DNA from: Chromera velia
Lineage: Eukaryota > Sar > Chromeraceae
Direction of reading: 5' to 3'
Length of the DNA stretch: 45,464 bases
Assembly (NCBI GenBank): GCA_018398765.1
Contig: JAHBMJ010000481.1
Coordinates: forward strand, 1,124 to 46,587
Part shown: positions 35,041 through 45,464 of the stretch, in pieces
Position numbering within the stretch: position 1 is the first letter of the stretch
Layout: every line of letters begins with the position of its first letter
Program-made: the position numbers and the translations under genes
Notes under the pieces: model-generated
The model's input: only the letters and a program-made list of their open reading frames with translations
Told to the model about the DNA's origin: nothing
Databases searched by the model: none

Positions 35041-36790
35041 CGCATCCCAGCACTCTGGCGGGCACTTTGTCTACACTTTTTGGTGTATTGAGAAAAAATC
35101 CAGATTTTTTGTGGCCCCACCCTGGCGTGGCATGCTGGAACCAATAGGTGTTTCTGAGTCCGTTTGGACCCAAACTAAGATTCCTTGGTCGCTGGGCCCA
35201 TACCTTTCATGACCCGGTCGGGCTAAGCCCATAAGGGCCTTTTGGGGGCGTATTGTGCACCGCCACATACGCTGTTGAGCTGTATATAGGCGGCGGTCCC
35301 GCTTAATTATGGTGGATTTGTGCATGAGCGCGTCGCAGTGCGCAGCTCAAGGACTCCGGCAAGTAAGAGTCCCGGGTTTGAGCCCCGGTCCGGTCTTTTT
35401 TTGTCTTAAATTGCACTTTTCGACTTCAAAAGTGCGAATTTTTGATGTATGCATGAATGTATGTGAGAGTAGCCAAACTTCTGACCATCTGAGAGGTCTT
35501 TGGAGGAGTAGCAAAGCATCTGTACGGCCTGTAGGACTAACTTCAACTCTTTGATCTACTCTGCTTGTGCGTTGGCTGGCAGGTGGGCTGTAGACGGGAC
35601 TTTTGTGCACAGTCGGGACCTTTGTGCACTCTCAGTCTGCATAGGTCTGACCTTTATAGAATCCCTGCTTACGTTTTTATCGATGCATTCAGCTTCTCTG
35701 TTCTGTCTGTGTTGAGCCAGCGCTATTTTCTTTTAGACGAGTAGCTAGCGCTTGTTTGCTGGTCTCTGCTGTGGAGGAGGAAGGATGGCTCACTCAGGCT
35801 CCAAGAATGCAGGCGACCTTCCACCTGGGGCGCCCTCGAGATCACGCCCTCAAAGGCAAGCGGCAGTGGAGGGAGCTCAGAGAAGGCAGCAGCAGGAAGA
35901 GCGAGGGAACCTGGAGGCCCTCTTGCTGGTTTGAGAATATGGAGGAAGAGGAGGGCGGGTGAAGCGAACCAAGAATCTGACAGAATTCGCAAAGAGAAGA
36001 AGAGAGGAGCAGCCGACGGGGGAAGGAAGGGGCAGGCAAGCAGGGAAGGGGAAGGGGAAGTCAAAGTCTGCAGTCCAGACACATTCAGCCCCTGGCCAGA
36101 TGTCCAATATCAGAATGTTTTTTTTTCAGTTTTGAATCTGAATTACAGTGATGGAGTAGCTTTCGTGCATATGGCTGGGTGACTTGAGCCAAGCGCCCTA
36201 CTCCGGTGGAACAAAAATGCATGATGCGGCACCACCTAAGTAGATGCGTGTTTGTGTGTTTATCTGCACCTTGCCACACCCTTTGGTTGCTGTTTTATGC
36301 CGTTTGCTGTGTTTGATCGCTTCTAGAGATCATTGAAGACTTGTTTTGAGTAGAATTCGTATCTTAGCTTTATGTGGCGGCGCACAATTGATGCATATAG
36401 AACCATGGCGTGCCGCCACCTGAATAGATGCGTGCTTGTGTGTTTGTATGCTCTTTAGCATACCCTTTGGTCGCAGTTTCATGCCATTTGTTCTGTCTAA
36501 TCGCTTCTGCAGATCCCACCAGGCTCGTTCGCAATGAAGACACCCCAGACATATGTGGCGGCGCACAATAGGCCTCCAAAAGGCCCTTTTAAGCCTGCCC
36601 CGACTAGGTCATGAAAGGTATGGTCCCAGCGACCAAGGAATCTTAGTTTAGGTCCAAACGGACTCAGAAACACCCATTGGTTCCAGCATGCCACACCGGG
36701 GTGGGCCCACCAAAAATCTGGATTTTTTCTGAAACAGTGGTCCCATAGGAAAAAGTGTAGACAAAGTGCCCACCAGGGTGCCGGGATACG
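35041..36790. mobile_element. TIR element C inserted in copia B
   Basis: About 230 bp at each end are inverted copies (35041-35270 and 36560-36790), starting CG(C/T)ATCCC(A/G)GCAC(T/C)CTGG(T/C)GGGCACTTTGTC. It lies just before the reverse transcriptase of B, in a frame otherwise continuous with integrase. Inside are a tRNA-like B box (about 35370-35386), two copies of a roughly 180-bp unit with TAGATGCGTG(C/T)TTGTGTG (36232 and 36426), and no transposase frame. The target duplication is unclear; at most CG. It is non-autonomous. Confidence 0.8.
35310..35400 (+). other. tRNA-like / SINE-like segment in element C
   Basis: CCGGGTTTGAGCCCCGG (35371-35387) is a T-arm-like stem-loop matching the B box except for one base. 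TGCGCAGCTCAAGG (about 35340) resembles an A box at a suitable distance, and TTTTTTT follows. The acceptor stem does not pair, so this is not a normal tRNA gene. Confidence 0.4.
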
Positions 36791-37198
36791 ACCAACAAGC
36801 GAGTTCTTTTCGATCAGACTCTTTGAAGAGACCCTGTGTAATCTCTTCCTCGGTGGCAAGAATGTGCCTCTTCGCATCGTTCTCTCTCTCGCTAGCAACT
36901 TGTGCGCTCTCTTACCTTTCATCACCGCACACGCAATCTCATAGTACGTGTCGAGGGCTTTTGCAATCCGTGCTTCCTTTATCTCTCTTCTTCGCCTTCT
37001 GCGCTCACGGATCTGATTCCTCTTCTGAGATTTGGATATCTCAGACCACCGAAGAAACTCGGCAGTATTTGCTTCCTTGGCTACCTGGTCGGCAACGACA
37101 TCAACGTCTACCGGGACTTCGTCTGAAGGGACAGGGGAGACAGGATCAGGCACAGGAGGTGCCTGCTCAGCAAGCCTGTAAAGCATGGCAGGGGGAAG
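36791..37198 (-). pseudogene. Copia B linker between integrase and reverse transcriptase
   Basis: In frame with the integrase ORF after a TAG (37199-37201). It starts with a Pro/Val/Asp-rich stretch and continues with an Arg-rich helix (IRERRRRRREIKEARIAKAL), ending at element C. This resembles the variable region before copia polymerase. Confidence 0.7.
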
Positions 37199-39214
37199 CT
37201 ATCCATCAGCGGGGAGCTCGAACCGCTTCACAATGTCTTTTTGCTTTACTGTCTCCAGTTCGGCAGGAAAGAAACTTTCATCATCCCTCTGCTTCAACCG
37301 TGCTGCTGTGATGCTCCTCACTTGCTTTTCCCCCTCCCTCACAATCTGCCCTGGGAACAGGGCCCCATCTGACCATCGGGCAAGAACACCTTGCAAACAA
37401 GGCACGCGAACGCCTCGGAGAGAACGAGGAAGCTGACGAACCGGCTGAGAAACGTCCTCATCAGACGCCTCACCCCCAGTCTCTGCATTGTCTGCATCTA
37501 ACCGGTTGTCTTCTTCTCCCCAACTAACCCAAACAGATCCTCTCTCTACAATGGAATCTGTCTCCCTCTCTGCAACCACATCGCTTCTGCCATCTTCATC
37601 AAAATCAACATGCTCCACCCCCAACCACGACTCCATCTGAATATAGTTGGGGTGAACGCGAAAAGGCCTCCACTGTCTCCCTCTCCGAATCAACACAGAA
37701 ACAGACTGCAGACTAATCATCCCCCCGAAAAGAGCTCTCTCACTCTTTTTAATAGGACCGCCAGCAACGAATCGCTGACAACGAGAGGGATCGGACAAGC
37801 GAACAACATCCCCCGGGGCAACAGAGGGCACCCCCGAACGCACACCAAAAAGAGTGCAATTCGGGGAAAGACCAGTCGAGCCGTGAACGACCTCATTCAG
37901 AGAATTGGCAATTCTAGGGATGAAGACAGGCCAGAGATAAAAAGGAAGAGAACGCTGAAAGAGAACTCTGTTCAAAAGAGAAAAGAAATTGTCATTCACT
38001 CTCTCAACAAATGCCTGCACTTTGGGAGTGAGAGGGGGACTAAACTGAGTTGCAATCCGCCCTTCCTCAACTGATAAACAAAATGAGAGGTAGAGATCAG
38101 AAATGAACTCGCCTCCGTTGTCTGAGTGCACGACCTTCGGCTTCCCCTTGCCGGCTTTCTCCCACCGACGAGTCCAGGAGATCAGGTGATGCACTGTGTG
38201 ATCTTTTGACCGCAGCGCTCACAATGATTTCCTCCGCATCTGCAAATTAATAATGACAGACACGTAACGAAACCTCCCGATCCCCTTTCTCTTTATGTCC
38301 TTGAGGTCGTGGTACATGTTGGTATTGAACTGCCCCCCCGGACCCGCAGGCTCTGGCTCCTTCTCCTCATCATCCTCATGAATAAAAGACTCATCCCCCT
38401 TGCGAGAACGCTTTCGCGTCCCTGCTGCTGCACCTCTTCTCTTCAACTTTCTCCTCCGAAAGTTCACAACATGATATGCCTTGCACGTGTCTCTCACCTC
38501 TTTGCACTCCTTCGCAGAAAAATGTACCCCCACCCCCTTTTCCTTCAATATGGCCTCCAAACGCTGCCCAGTCGCATGACCGAGACGGGAGTGAAGGACA
38601 AACAAAAGACGCAATCTGTTCTCAGGAGAAATCTCTGCCTGCCCAGAGAGAGCAGACTGTTGGAGGGGACAGGGAGAAACAGAAGGACAAACGTTGGCAG
38701 CAACAACCGCTTCCTCAACCTTCGCGAGACGGAGAATTGGAACATTGCCCGTCTGATCAACAGGAGAACGAAATCTCTCCCCATACACATCCTTCAACCA
38801 GACCCATCCAGGTTCAGAGGAACTCTCCTCTCCTGGGAGAGACAACTTTCTTCTCCCACAAGCAAACAACGGACGACCGATTGACTTGTAACTACACCCT
38901 TCCTCAGAAACGATGCGTATACCACCCCATTCATCGACAAACAGAAGGTGAAATGTCTTGACCCCTCTCACAGAGAGGGGGGCAGCATCAGAGGCGAGAC
39001 GAAACGATAGAGCCTGGTCAATATACGAAACAACATACCTGTCAAACGAGGGGGGAATGAGACTCTTCGAGGCCCCGAAATCGGCAATCATCTCTCCATC
39101 GTCTTCTCTCGTCACACCGACAAAGGACTCAACAGACATGACAACTCTCACTTCATCTGTTTCCCTGCCAAACTCCCACCCCCTCTTCTCGGCATTTCGC
39201 AAGGTTGTCCTCAT
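37199..39214 (-). pseudogene. Copia B protease and integrase
   Basis: From ATG 39214: protease-like EMIADFGASKSLIP (39068-39082 encode DFGAS, where Ser of DSGAS is replaced by Phe), a long linker, LHSRLGHATGQRL (integrase His pair), CKEVRDTCKAY (second Cys pair altered) and YHDLKDI (first catalytic Asp). A single TGA at 38219-38221 follows, then VVHSDNGGEF (second Asp) and QAFVERVNDNF (Glu). The tail carries GDVVRLSDPSRC and Glu/Asp-rich segments to the TAG at 37199. Apart from the one TGA the frame is continuous. Confidence 0.88.
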
Positions 39215-39402
39215 GAAACGCCCACTGTCAGCCTTCTCACTAGCCCCTGCCCCCCCCCAGTGGCTGGACTGGAACTGGGGGGGGGCGGCCCAGGGGCCAT
39301 TTAAAAATCCTGGTCCATGAAAGTCCCCTGAGGAACCTCACGGAGCGTGAACATGGTCCCTTTTTACACCCTCACCCCTGCGGCTACTGCATGCTGCTGC
39401 TT

Positions 39403-40386
39403 CTATTTCTTCAGCAGACAGCACTTGGTATAGTGCCCCATCTGATTGCATTCGGGGATAGAGCACCTCACATTCTTGGCGGGGCAACCCTTTGCCTCGT
39501 CGTAGTGCTTCAGGTGCCCGCAGTTGGGACAAAGGCGGGAGGACGAACTCGAGCCGCCCTGACTGGAAGTAGCAGCGGCACCTGCATTTCCGTCTCTGTC
39601 TCCTGAAGACTGAAACGATGTCTCCCTCTTCTTTCCTTTCTTCTCCTTCCCCCCTTTCCTTTTTCCAGACCCCCCACGCAAACCTGAGGCAGCTGCCCCG
39701 TACTCATGATGGGGACGGGAAGAGGAGGAACGGGAACCCTGCCCCTCGATAGCGACTTTCACTGTAAGTAATTCTGCCGCTTCTACCTTCCTCTCAACGA
39801 AAAGAAGAATCTCGTCGTACGTCAGCGCGGTGATCTTCTTGTCATGCTTTTCGGCGGCCTTCTCCGAGGCATCAGTGTACTCAAACTTGGTGAGTACATT
39901 CTCAAGGGCCCTTTTCTTCAGGTCGTCGGGTGCAGTGTAACCTGCCTTGCCTCCATCTCGGAGGCACTTCTTCAGACGACCGATGGCAGACACAATGTCC
40001 TCCTTCTCCAAATTCCTTTGGAGAGCAAGGAGCTTCTCCCGAGAGGACTTTGCACCGATCTCCTTCTTCTCGGTGGCTACGTCAGAGATGGCCTCCAAGA
40101 GATCGGCACACTCCTTCCCCTCTCCCACAGCAACAGAGACCTCATGAACAAGGTCAGGGTCCTTCCTCAGACCCCGGAGGAGGAAAAGCTTCCAAAGAGA
40201 CACCTGGTCCACCTTATCCAGAACGTGTTTGGCGGCCAGCATATACTCTGCGGTCGCCTTGTACGATTCCTTCCAGAACTGAAACTCCTTCCGGAAGATG
40301 GCCTTGAGGTTCTCATCCTTGGACGACAGAACAGTCGCAAACGAGACCTTGCACTCAAAAGGATTGACCCAGTACAGATCAGGCAA
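39403..40386 (-). pseudogene. Copia B Gag
   Basis: A minus-strand frame of over 320 codons with a helical capsid-like region (YWVNPFECKVSFATVL through LLFVERKVEAAELL), a Ser/Gly/Lys-rich linker, and a Cys/His cluster at the end: CPNCGHLKHYDEAKGC followed by CSIPECNQMGHYTKCC, the RNA-binding zinc knuckles. The frame extends upstream to a TGA near 40480 with no ATG; TTTTTTTGC...CAACATAG there could be a splice acceptor, or the start has decayed. It is the particle-forming protein. Confidence 0.82.
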
Positions 40387-40541
40387 CTTGATCGTCTGTA
40401 TGCCTGGAGTACCGCCTACACTGCCAGCAGATGTATTCGCTATGTTGGTAAGAATAGCAAAAAAATAGAAGAGGAATCAGGAGACAGATCAATGCAGATC
40501 AAGGGAAAAAATGAACTGCCCACACCTGCGAACAGCAAATT

Positions 40542-41002
40542 TGTAACGGTAAACGTTACCTAGAACAGACTAGAACAGTCACGTAACAAAAATGGATAAC
40601 GCTCAAACAGCTAAACGGGAAGTCTGACCTACCAGGTCGCAGTCCTCAGTCCAGACAGGAAAATCCATTCAGCAACAACACAGAAATTCAAGGAGACGTC
40701 AATCTAGAATTCACTTAAATGAAGACTGCGCATTCGATCCAATGCGTGGGACTTCGACACTCCAAACGTGACATATAGACTGATCAGACTGCCATCTGAG
40801 GATGCTCTCTATCATGAACCGACTGAGTAGACCGAGCCTTCGTATAGCCTCACTGTTTGATCAAGGAGTCAGACGCTAATGCACTCAAACATGCGCGATC
40901 ACGCCGCTTGCAATACTCTTCACTCGCGCAGATGGCTGGCGCGCTCGCAAAACGCTCGGCGCCCACCTGACGCACGCTTGGATGCATGCGTTTACTCTCA
41001 CA
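40542..41002 (-). repeat. 5' LTR of copia element B
   Basis: Pairs with 33056-33514; followed by CGCCT at 41003-41007. Confidence 0.93.
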
Positions 41003-41007
41003 CGCCT

Positions 41008-41279
41008 CTGAGATGACTCCAGCCCAAATAAAATTTCCTACTCCAAACTGGTTGGGCAGGGGACGATCTTCATGCTCGGTATCAGTCTGTCCTACTATAT
41101 GTGGGCGTCAAGCTCTACCCGCCTCTCCAGAAAGGTATCTCAAAAGAGAAAGGATCTCTGTCTGGCCCTCATATAAGGTAACCACTTCTTGCGTTACCGA
41201 AACAAGACGCGTCCCGTGAGCTATGACGACCAGAGAAAAGAAGCAGTGCACTCAACATACAATCAAGTCTGACCACTGA
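41008..41279 (-). other. Leader of copia element A between its 5' LTR and the element B insertion
   Basis: No clear frame. On the minus strand the bases after the LTR read TCAGTGGTCAGACTTG; I cannot match them to a primer tRNA. Confidence 0.6.
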
Positions 41280-41494
41280 TGGATAAAGATTCCGTCATAC
41301 TTTCAGGTTCATAGGAGAGGCCGTCTGTCTTGGCTTTAGTCACAGATATACGCTACGATGGATCGATCAGTTTCTGCATGCATTGCTATGCATTGCTACA
41401 TTGCAACACTGCATCTCTGTACATCACACCTCTCTATGTGCGCACGGTCCACTGCCAACGGCCCTGGAAAGCGGCGCAGGGAGAAACCCCAACA
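41280..41494 (-). repeat. 5' LTR of copia element A
   Basis: TGGATAAAGATTCC...CCCCAACA; pairs with 26259-26472; followed by ATAGT. Confidence 0.88.
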
Positions 41495-41886
41495 ATAGTT
41501 TTCAATACAATTATACCCCGTGCAACACTTTTGCAACACTTAAGCAACAGTTGTTTGCCTACTAAGTGCCATGATAAATTAAAAAAAAATCTACTGGCAT
41601 AAAAAAAAAAGTTTTCTGATCTTTTCTTTTTTTTTTATGTAGTCTGGGGCCTAGATATATAGGTTATCACATCTAGTATCACATAGGGGTCTAATATTAA
41701 ACGAAAGAGGGAGGAATGACGTTCTATACCCTATAAAATAGATAGTCGAAATGGCTAGTATTGGTTAGTCAACTGTTTATTTTTACTGGCTATTTTGGAA
41801 AGTCAACTAGCCATTTTCAAAATGGCCCGTGGTATATACTAGGCGATGCACAGTGGTAAAAAAAAAAAAGAATAGACATGTCGAGC
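41495..41886. other. AT-rich flank, no gene
   Basis: Contains GGCGATGCACAGTGGTAAAAAAAA (41844-41867), which recurs at 44875-44900 and, inverted and degraded, near 44345-44380. It is probably an end of a further small element. Confidence 0.5.
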
Positions 41887-42296
41887 AGTGACCAGATTTG
41901 ATTTGATTTGATTTGAAGTAGGGCTTAACCTCAAATCAAATCTTAGGCCTGAAAAACTTTAGCATGATAGAGCCTATCAAATCTTATCAAATTTACTTCA
42001 AATAACTCTCTAGGATAACTCTAAGATAAAAATATATATAAGCTCTTAGCTTTGACAATAGTTCATTAACTTTGAGAGTCTTAATTAAGCTTTTAATCTA
42101 GTTTTTAGTAATTTTCTTGTCTCTAGGGCTTTCTAGGATTTGCTAGTGGTATTGACTGTGTCATGTCGTCTTCAGTGCTATTGGGAGTGACCTCTAGACT
42201 TCAAGCTCAAATCTACTTCAAATCTGGTCAGATTTGAGCTTGAAGCTCAAATCAAATTAAATCAAATCAAATTTTATCAAATCAAATCTGGTCACT
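41887..42296. mobile_element. MITE with ATTTGATTTG-rich inverted ends
   Basis: It starts GTGACCAGATTTGATTTGATT and ends with the complement, ...AAATCAAATCTGGTCAC. About 410 bp, non-coding. Internally it is full of TCAAAT words. A target duplication is not clear. Confidence 0.65.
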
Positions 42297-42368
42297 AATG
42301 TCAAATTTTTTTTTTCTTTTTTTTTTTTAAGTCTGATGGTCAAAGGTCCAAGTAAACGTAGCAAAAGT

Positions 42369-42698
42369 TGAAGTATAGGGTACCAGCCTGCCACGTATCT
42401 ATGCTTGCTTCTGGACCCGGCGGGCCGAGCGTGCAGGCCGTGCCGCGCGGTGCCAAAGCGCTGTGCTGGCCGGGATAGGATTGCCGCGTGTGCATTCGAT
42501 TTTATATGATTTGTGCCGCGCGCATTCAGCACCAGCCAGTTCAGATCGATTCACTTCGTGCAGCACTAGCTGATCGAATGCCTTTCGGCTGTTCGTTCTA
42601 CTCTGTCTTGACGATCAGACTATTTCATGAAGTAGTTCCACCATCATGGAGATCTAGCTGCATTCCGTTTGACCATTATTTGGTCATTCTCTTTTGCG
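42369..42698 (+). repeat. 5' LTR of the small LTR element
   Basis: A direct copy of 43916-44247. Confidence 0.8.
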
Positions 42699-43915
42699 GT
42701 TGACAGCGCTCTATTATATCCCGTTTCGGTCAGTCAACGACCGCAACGATTTCCATCTCCTCGTCTCTCCAGCTATCTTTTACTCCACTCTTTCTCTACT
42801 TATAATCCTAGTTAGAATCTGCCCACTCTAGTCAGATCGGAATGATAAAAAGCTTGCAGAAGGCTTTGTTCTTCCAATCTGGAAGCTGTAGAAGAAGAAT
42901 AAACCTGCAGCCATTGCTGCGCCAGTAGGTTTCTGCTGGGAGACGTCATGGTGCACTGAGATGTTCGTTTGTAGAAGACCTTGACGTGGACACCAGAAGA
43001 GAACCGAGTCTCCATTCTTCCCCCAAGCTCTTCCAATCCCTATCCTCAACCACTTCACCCAAATCAAGCAAGTGGACAAGGACCGTCAGTAACATCATTG
43101 CCACCATTTCTGTTGAGAGCCGCCTTCCCTCAACTGCCATGATGCAGTTGCTGCCTGGACCGCACTAAGCCGTCAGTGCATCAACTGCTCGCAGCTGCTT
43201 TCCGGGCCGCCACGAGCTGAGAGTGCCGTAACTTTTCTACTGTGACGTCCCCTGTCTACTCGCCAAGGATCACTGAGGAAGGCAAGGTTTTGGAAGTGCC
43301 TCTTTAGGGGGAGGGGATTCTTCATGACTCTTATATCTGTGTTTGACCGTCTCTGTTTTTGCCAACATCCATCCATGCATACACCAGAGGACGCTCCACT
43401 GAGTTATGAATGCAAGGTTTGCAGTGTTTGTTTTCTCTTATTAGGCAATGAGTGCAAACTGTGCATATGATCGAACTCTTTGATAAAGAAGCATACAAGG
43501 CACGATTTGTTCTGTCTTTCTGCACAGCCACTGCATGGATTCTTTCTTTCCCTGTTGTTTTTTCAGTGTTGTGAAGCGCTCATCTTTTGAAAGGCAACTG
43601 ACAGCCAGACCTAAGAGGCAGGCCAAAGAAAGGCAGACTTAAGAGGCAGGCCAGGGACATACAGTCTTATGATGCTTAGCCCTCTGACCTTGTTTTTGTG
43701 ATGCCTAGCCCTCTGTCTCTCTGCTATCCTTTCATGTGTGCTCTTCAATCTTTAACACTGGCAGGCAAGTGAAAGCAAGAAAATATTTCATTGGCTCTCA
43801 GGCAGTCAAACTAAAAGGCTGTTTCATTCCCTTTGTCTTTATCTTTCCCTGGTGTTTTGCTTCCATTTCTTTCTCTTTGCAAAGCTTGCATAGAAACGTA
43901 ATCGAGGGAGGGAGT
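42699..43915 (+). other. Interior of the small LTR element
   Basis: Only short frames on both strands; no protease, polymerase or integrase motif. It ends in the polypurine tract. Confidence 0.6.
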
Positions 43916-44247
43916 TGAAGTATAGAGTACCAGCCTGCCGCGTATCTATGCTTGCTTCTGGACCCGGTGGGCCGAGCGTGCAGGCCGTGTCGCATGGTGC
44001 CGAAGCACTGTGCTGGCCGGAATAGGATTGCCGCGCGCGCATTCGATTTTGTACGATTTGTGCCGCGCGCATTCAGCACCAGCTAGTTCAGATCGATTCA
44101 CTTCGTGTAGCACTAGCTGATTGAATGCCTTTCGGCTGTTCGTTCTACTCTGCCTTGACGGACAGACTATTTCATGAAGTAGTTCTACCATCATAAAGAT
44201 CTAGCTCTGCATTCCGTTTGACTATTATTTAGTCATTCTCTTTTGCA
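43916..44247 (+). repeat. 3' LTR of the small LTR element
   Basis: Preceded by the polypurine tract and followed by AAGGT. Confidence 0.8.
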
Positions 44248-44415
44248 AAGGTAGGTTTTGTAGTTAGATGTGTTTTTGTTATATGTTTGGCACTTCCAAT
44301 AAAATAATTAAAAAATATATATAAAAGATTAGGCTTCTCGAGATTTTTTTTTCTTTTTTTTTATTACTGTGCGTTGCCTAGGATATGTATCTCAAGATCT
44401 ATATGGCGTATAGAG

Positions 44416-44545
44416 CTAGTGACCAGATTTGATTTGATTTATTTTGAAGTAAGACTCAACCTCAAATCAAATCTTAGGCCTGAGAAACTTTAGCATGATA
44501 GGGTCTATCAAATCTTATCAAATCTACTTCAAATCTGACCCTTTA
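44416..44545 (+). repeat. Partial second copy of the MITE left end
   Basis: TAGTGACCAGATTTGATTTGATTTA... matches 41886-42003 closely, through ACCTCAAATCAAATCTTAGGCCTGA and TTTAGCATGATAG, then diverges. The other end is not found. Confidence 0.7.
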
Positions 44546-45464
44546 ACCTCAAATCTTCAAGGTCAATCCGTCATCCAGTCTCTCATATGAGCCTTCACAC
44601 TTTTTTGTGTGCCAAAAAAAGAAAAATCACAAAAAGATTTTTTTATCAGTTTCACATGAATATAAACGCCCAAAAACCTTTTCAAATGTCTGTTCAATGT
44701 AAAAGAGGTCATCCAGTCTATTCTCCAGACATTTAAATTTTGATTTAGGGTTTGAAATGGTTCTTTATTATCGATCCTGTGGCAGTTTTTACGCTTCTTT
44801 CTTTGCCTTAGGCCCTTCTTGGGTCCCCCCTTATCAAACTGATCAACGATGATGTCAAACAATATTCCACACTGGGCGATGCACAGTGGTAAAAAAAAAA
44901 AAAAATCTGAAAACGTCTATTCTTTTTTTTAAAAAAAAAAAAAATTTATTGTATATGTAAAAAAAAATAAAGGTTAAATGACTAGCTTCAACTAGAGTTT
45001 GAATCATATCTAGGATCCCAGTTTCACTTTTAGCTTGGTAGACGCTTAACTAGATGCTTAAAAGGATTGACCAAAACTAGCTTCGACTAGAGCTTCGAAA
45101 TGTATATCGTCCTAGATACCGTTAAAGAGCCACTCAAAGAACTTCTCCTCTGTCTGCTCTTCTGTCTGCATCCATGCATCCATCCTTCTTGTCACTCTTT
45201 GCATAGGATAAAAGAGAGCCCCCTTTTCCCTTCGCCTGCCCGCTCGCCTTCGTCCCTGTAATCCCTTTTTGCGATGGTCGCTGCGTGCAGTGCCATACAC
45301 GCAGACTTCATTCATTTTTTAACAGACACAGTAAAGAGAAGAGAGAAAAGTCTGGTGACAGTGCAGTTAAACAAGGGGAAAAAGATTGGTTGGTCCGTGT
45401 TCACTGTTCAACAAAGTCGATGATGGAATGGTGAAGACACTAGTAGAGACACTAGTAGAGACAA
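44546..45464. other. No recognisable gene
   Basis: Short frames only. It contains poly-A tracts near 44891 and 44930 and two copies of AC(T/C)AGCTTC(A/G)ACTAGAG (about 44979 and 45077). A tandem ACTAGTAGAGAC closes the window. Confidence 0.5.

Larger units (their letters stand above)
33056..41002 (-). mobile_element. Ty1/copia retrotransposon B, nested in A and interrupted by C
   Basis: LTRs at 33056-33514 and 40542-41002 begin TGT(A/G)ACGGTAAACG and end TTTACTCTCACA. They differ at about 29 of 459 positions by my count, mostly transitions. The flanking 5-mer CGCCT is exact at 33051-33055 and 41003-41007. The duplication and flanks are element A sequence (between its Gag and 5' LTR). The internal minus-strand order is Gag, protease, integrase, [element C], reverse transcriptase, RNase H. 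AGGGGATGATT before the 3' LTR matches the polypurine motif of A. Several stops make it inactive. Confidence 0.93.
26259..41494 (-). mobile_element. Ty1/copia retrotransposon A, interrupted by elements B and D
   Basis: LTRs of 214-215 bp lie at 26259-26472 and 41280-41494, both TG...CA, flanked by ATGGT (26254-26258) and ATAGT (41495-41499), a target duplication with one change. By my count the LTRs differ at about 22 of 213 positions, mostly transitions. Between them on the minus strand are Gag, protease, integrase, reverse transcriptase and RNase H in copia order. A polypurine-like TCAGGGGATGAT precedes the 3' LTR, the same motif as in element B. The body is split by element B (33056-41002) and element D (29843-31229). 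Multiple stops show it is dead. Confidence 0.88.
42369..44247 (+). mobile_element. Small non-autonomous LTR retrotransposon (TRIM/LARD-like)
   Basis: Direct repeats of about 331 bp (42369-42698 and 43916-44247) start TGAAGTATAG and end CTTTTGC(A/G). They differ at about 25 positions by my count. Flanks are AAAGT (42364-42368) and AAGGT (44248-44252), a 5-bp duplication with one change. GAGGGAGGGAGT directly before the right repeat is a good polypurine tract, fixing the plus orientation. The 1.2 kb interior encodes no recognisable Gag or Pol. Confidence 0.75.

Noticed and set aside
35310-35400. A functional tRNA gene
   Set aside because: T-arm-like stem only; the acceptor stem does not pair and no anticodon arm is clear.
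36497-36790. Continuation of the copia B linker frame beyond 36790
   Set aside because: Below 36790 the frame reads into element C's inverted end, not copia protein.
33056-41494. A and B as two adjacent copia elements sharing one LTR
   Set aside because: Two different LTR pairs with their own target duplications, and A's LTRs lying outside B, show nesting.

Overview
The window is a piece of a eukaryotic nuclear genome dominated by transposable elements. It has copia-type and LINE reverse transcriptases, GT-AG intron signals, long CA microsatellites, poly-A tracts and one intact compact gene, and no bacterial gene organisation. The species cannot be read from the sequence; a protist or alga, perhaps an alveolate, is a guess. 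Short poly-C stretches with a single N (near 4308, 11187 and 19540) look like assembly joins. LAYOUT. (1) 1-8535: a LINE coding region on the minus strand is split by a 7.1 kb element (884-8007) with terminal inverted repeats of about 130 bp and a 3-bp target duplication CTG/CAG. The two halves of the LINE frame rejoin across the insertion. The inserted element carries a free-standing, unusual reverse transcriptase frame (3314-4584), a broken ZZ-like zinc finger, large CA microsatellites and an array of palindromes. (2) 8536-13060: no convincing genes. (3) 13.2-18.6 kb: a run of plus-strand frames broken by stops and frameshifts, with a 47-residue tandem repeat and a CCHC-like finger; their identity is unknown. 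(4) 19780-23019: a 3.2 kb element with perfect 29-bp inverted repeats and GC-rich subterminal repeats. It carries a decayed spliced gene with an OTU-type DGNC motif. (5) 23714-24307: the only clearly intact host-like gene, a 197-residue protein with a probable mitochondrial presequence and one membrane segment. (6) 25.1-25.6 kb: a polypurine tract. (7) 26259-41494: a nest of elements. Copia element A (10% LTR divergence by my count) has a hAT-like element D (8-bp target duplication) and a second copia element B (5-bp target duplication CGCCT, 6% LTR divergence) inside it. Element B is itself interrupted by element C, which has 230-bp inverted repeats. (8) 41.9-44.5 kb: a MITE with ATTTGATTTG-rich ends and a small non-autonomous LTR element with a polypurine tract and a near-perfect target duplication. 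HOW THE PARTS RELATE: almost every coding trace outside 23714-24307 belongs to a mobile element. The duplications and interrupted frames let the insertions be ordered: the LINE precedes the 7.1 kb element; A precedes B and D; B precedes C. The two most unusual items are the reverse transcriptase inside a TIR-bounded element and the OTU gene inside another.
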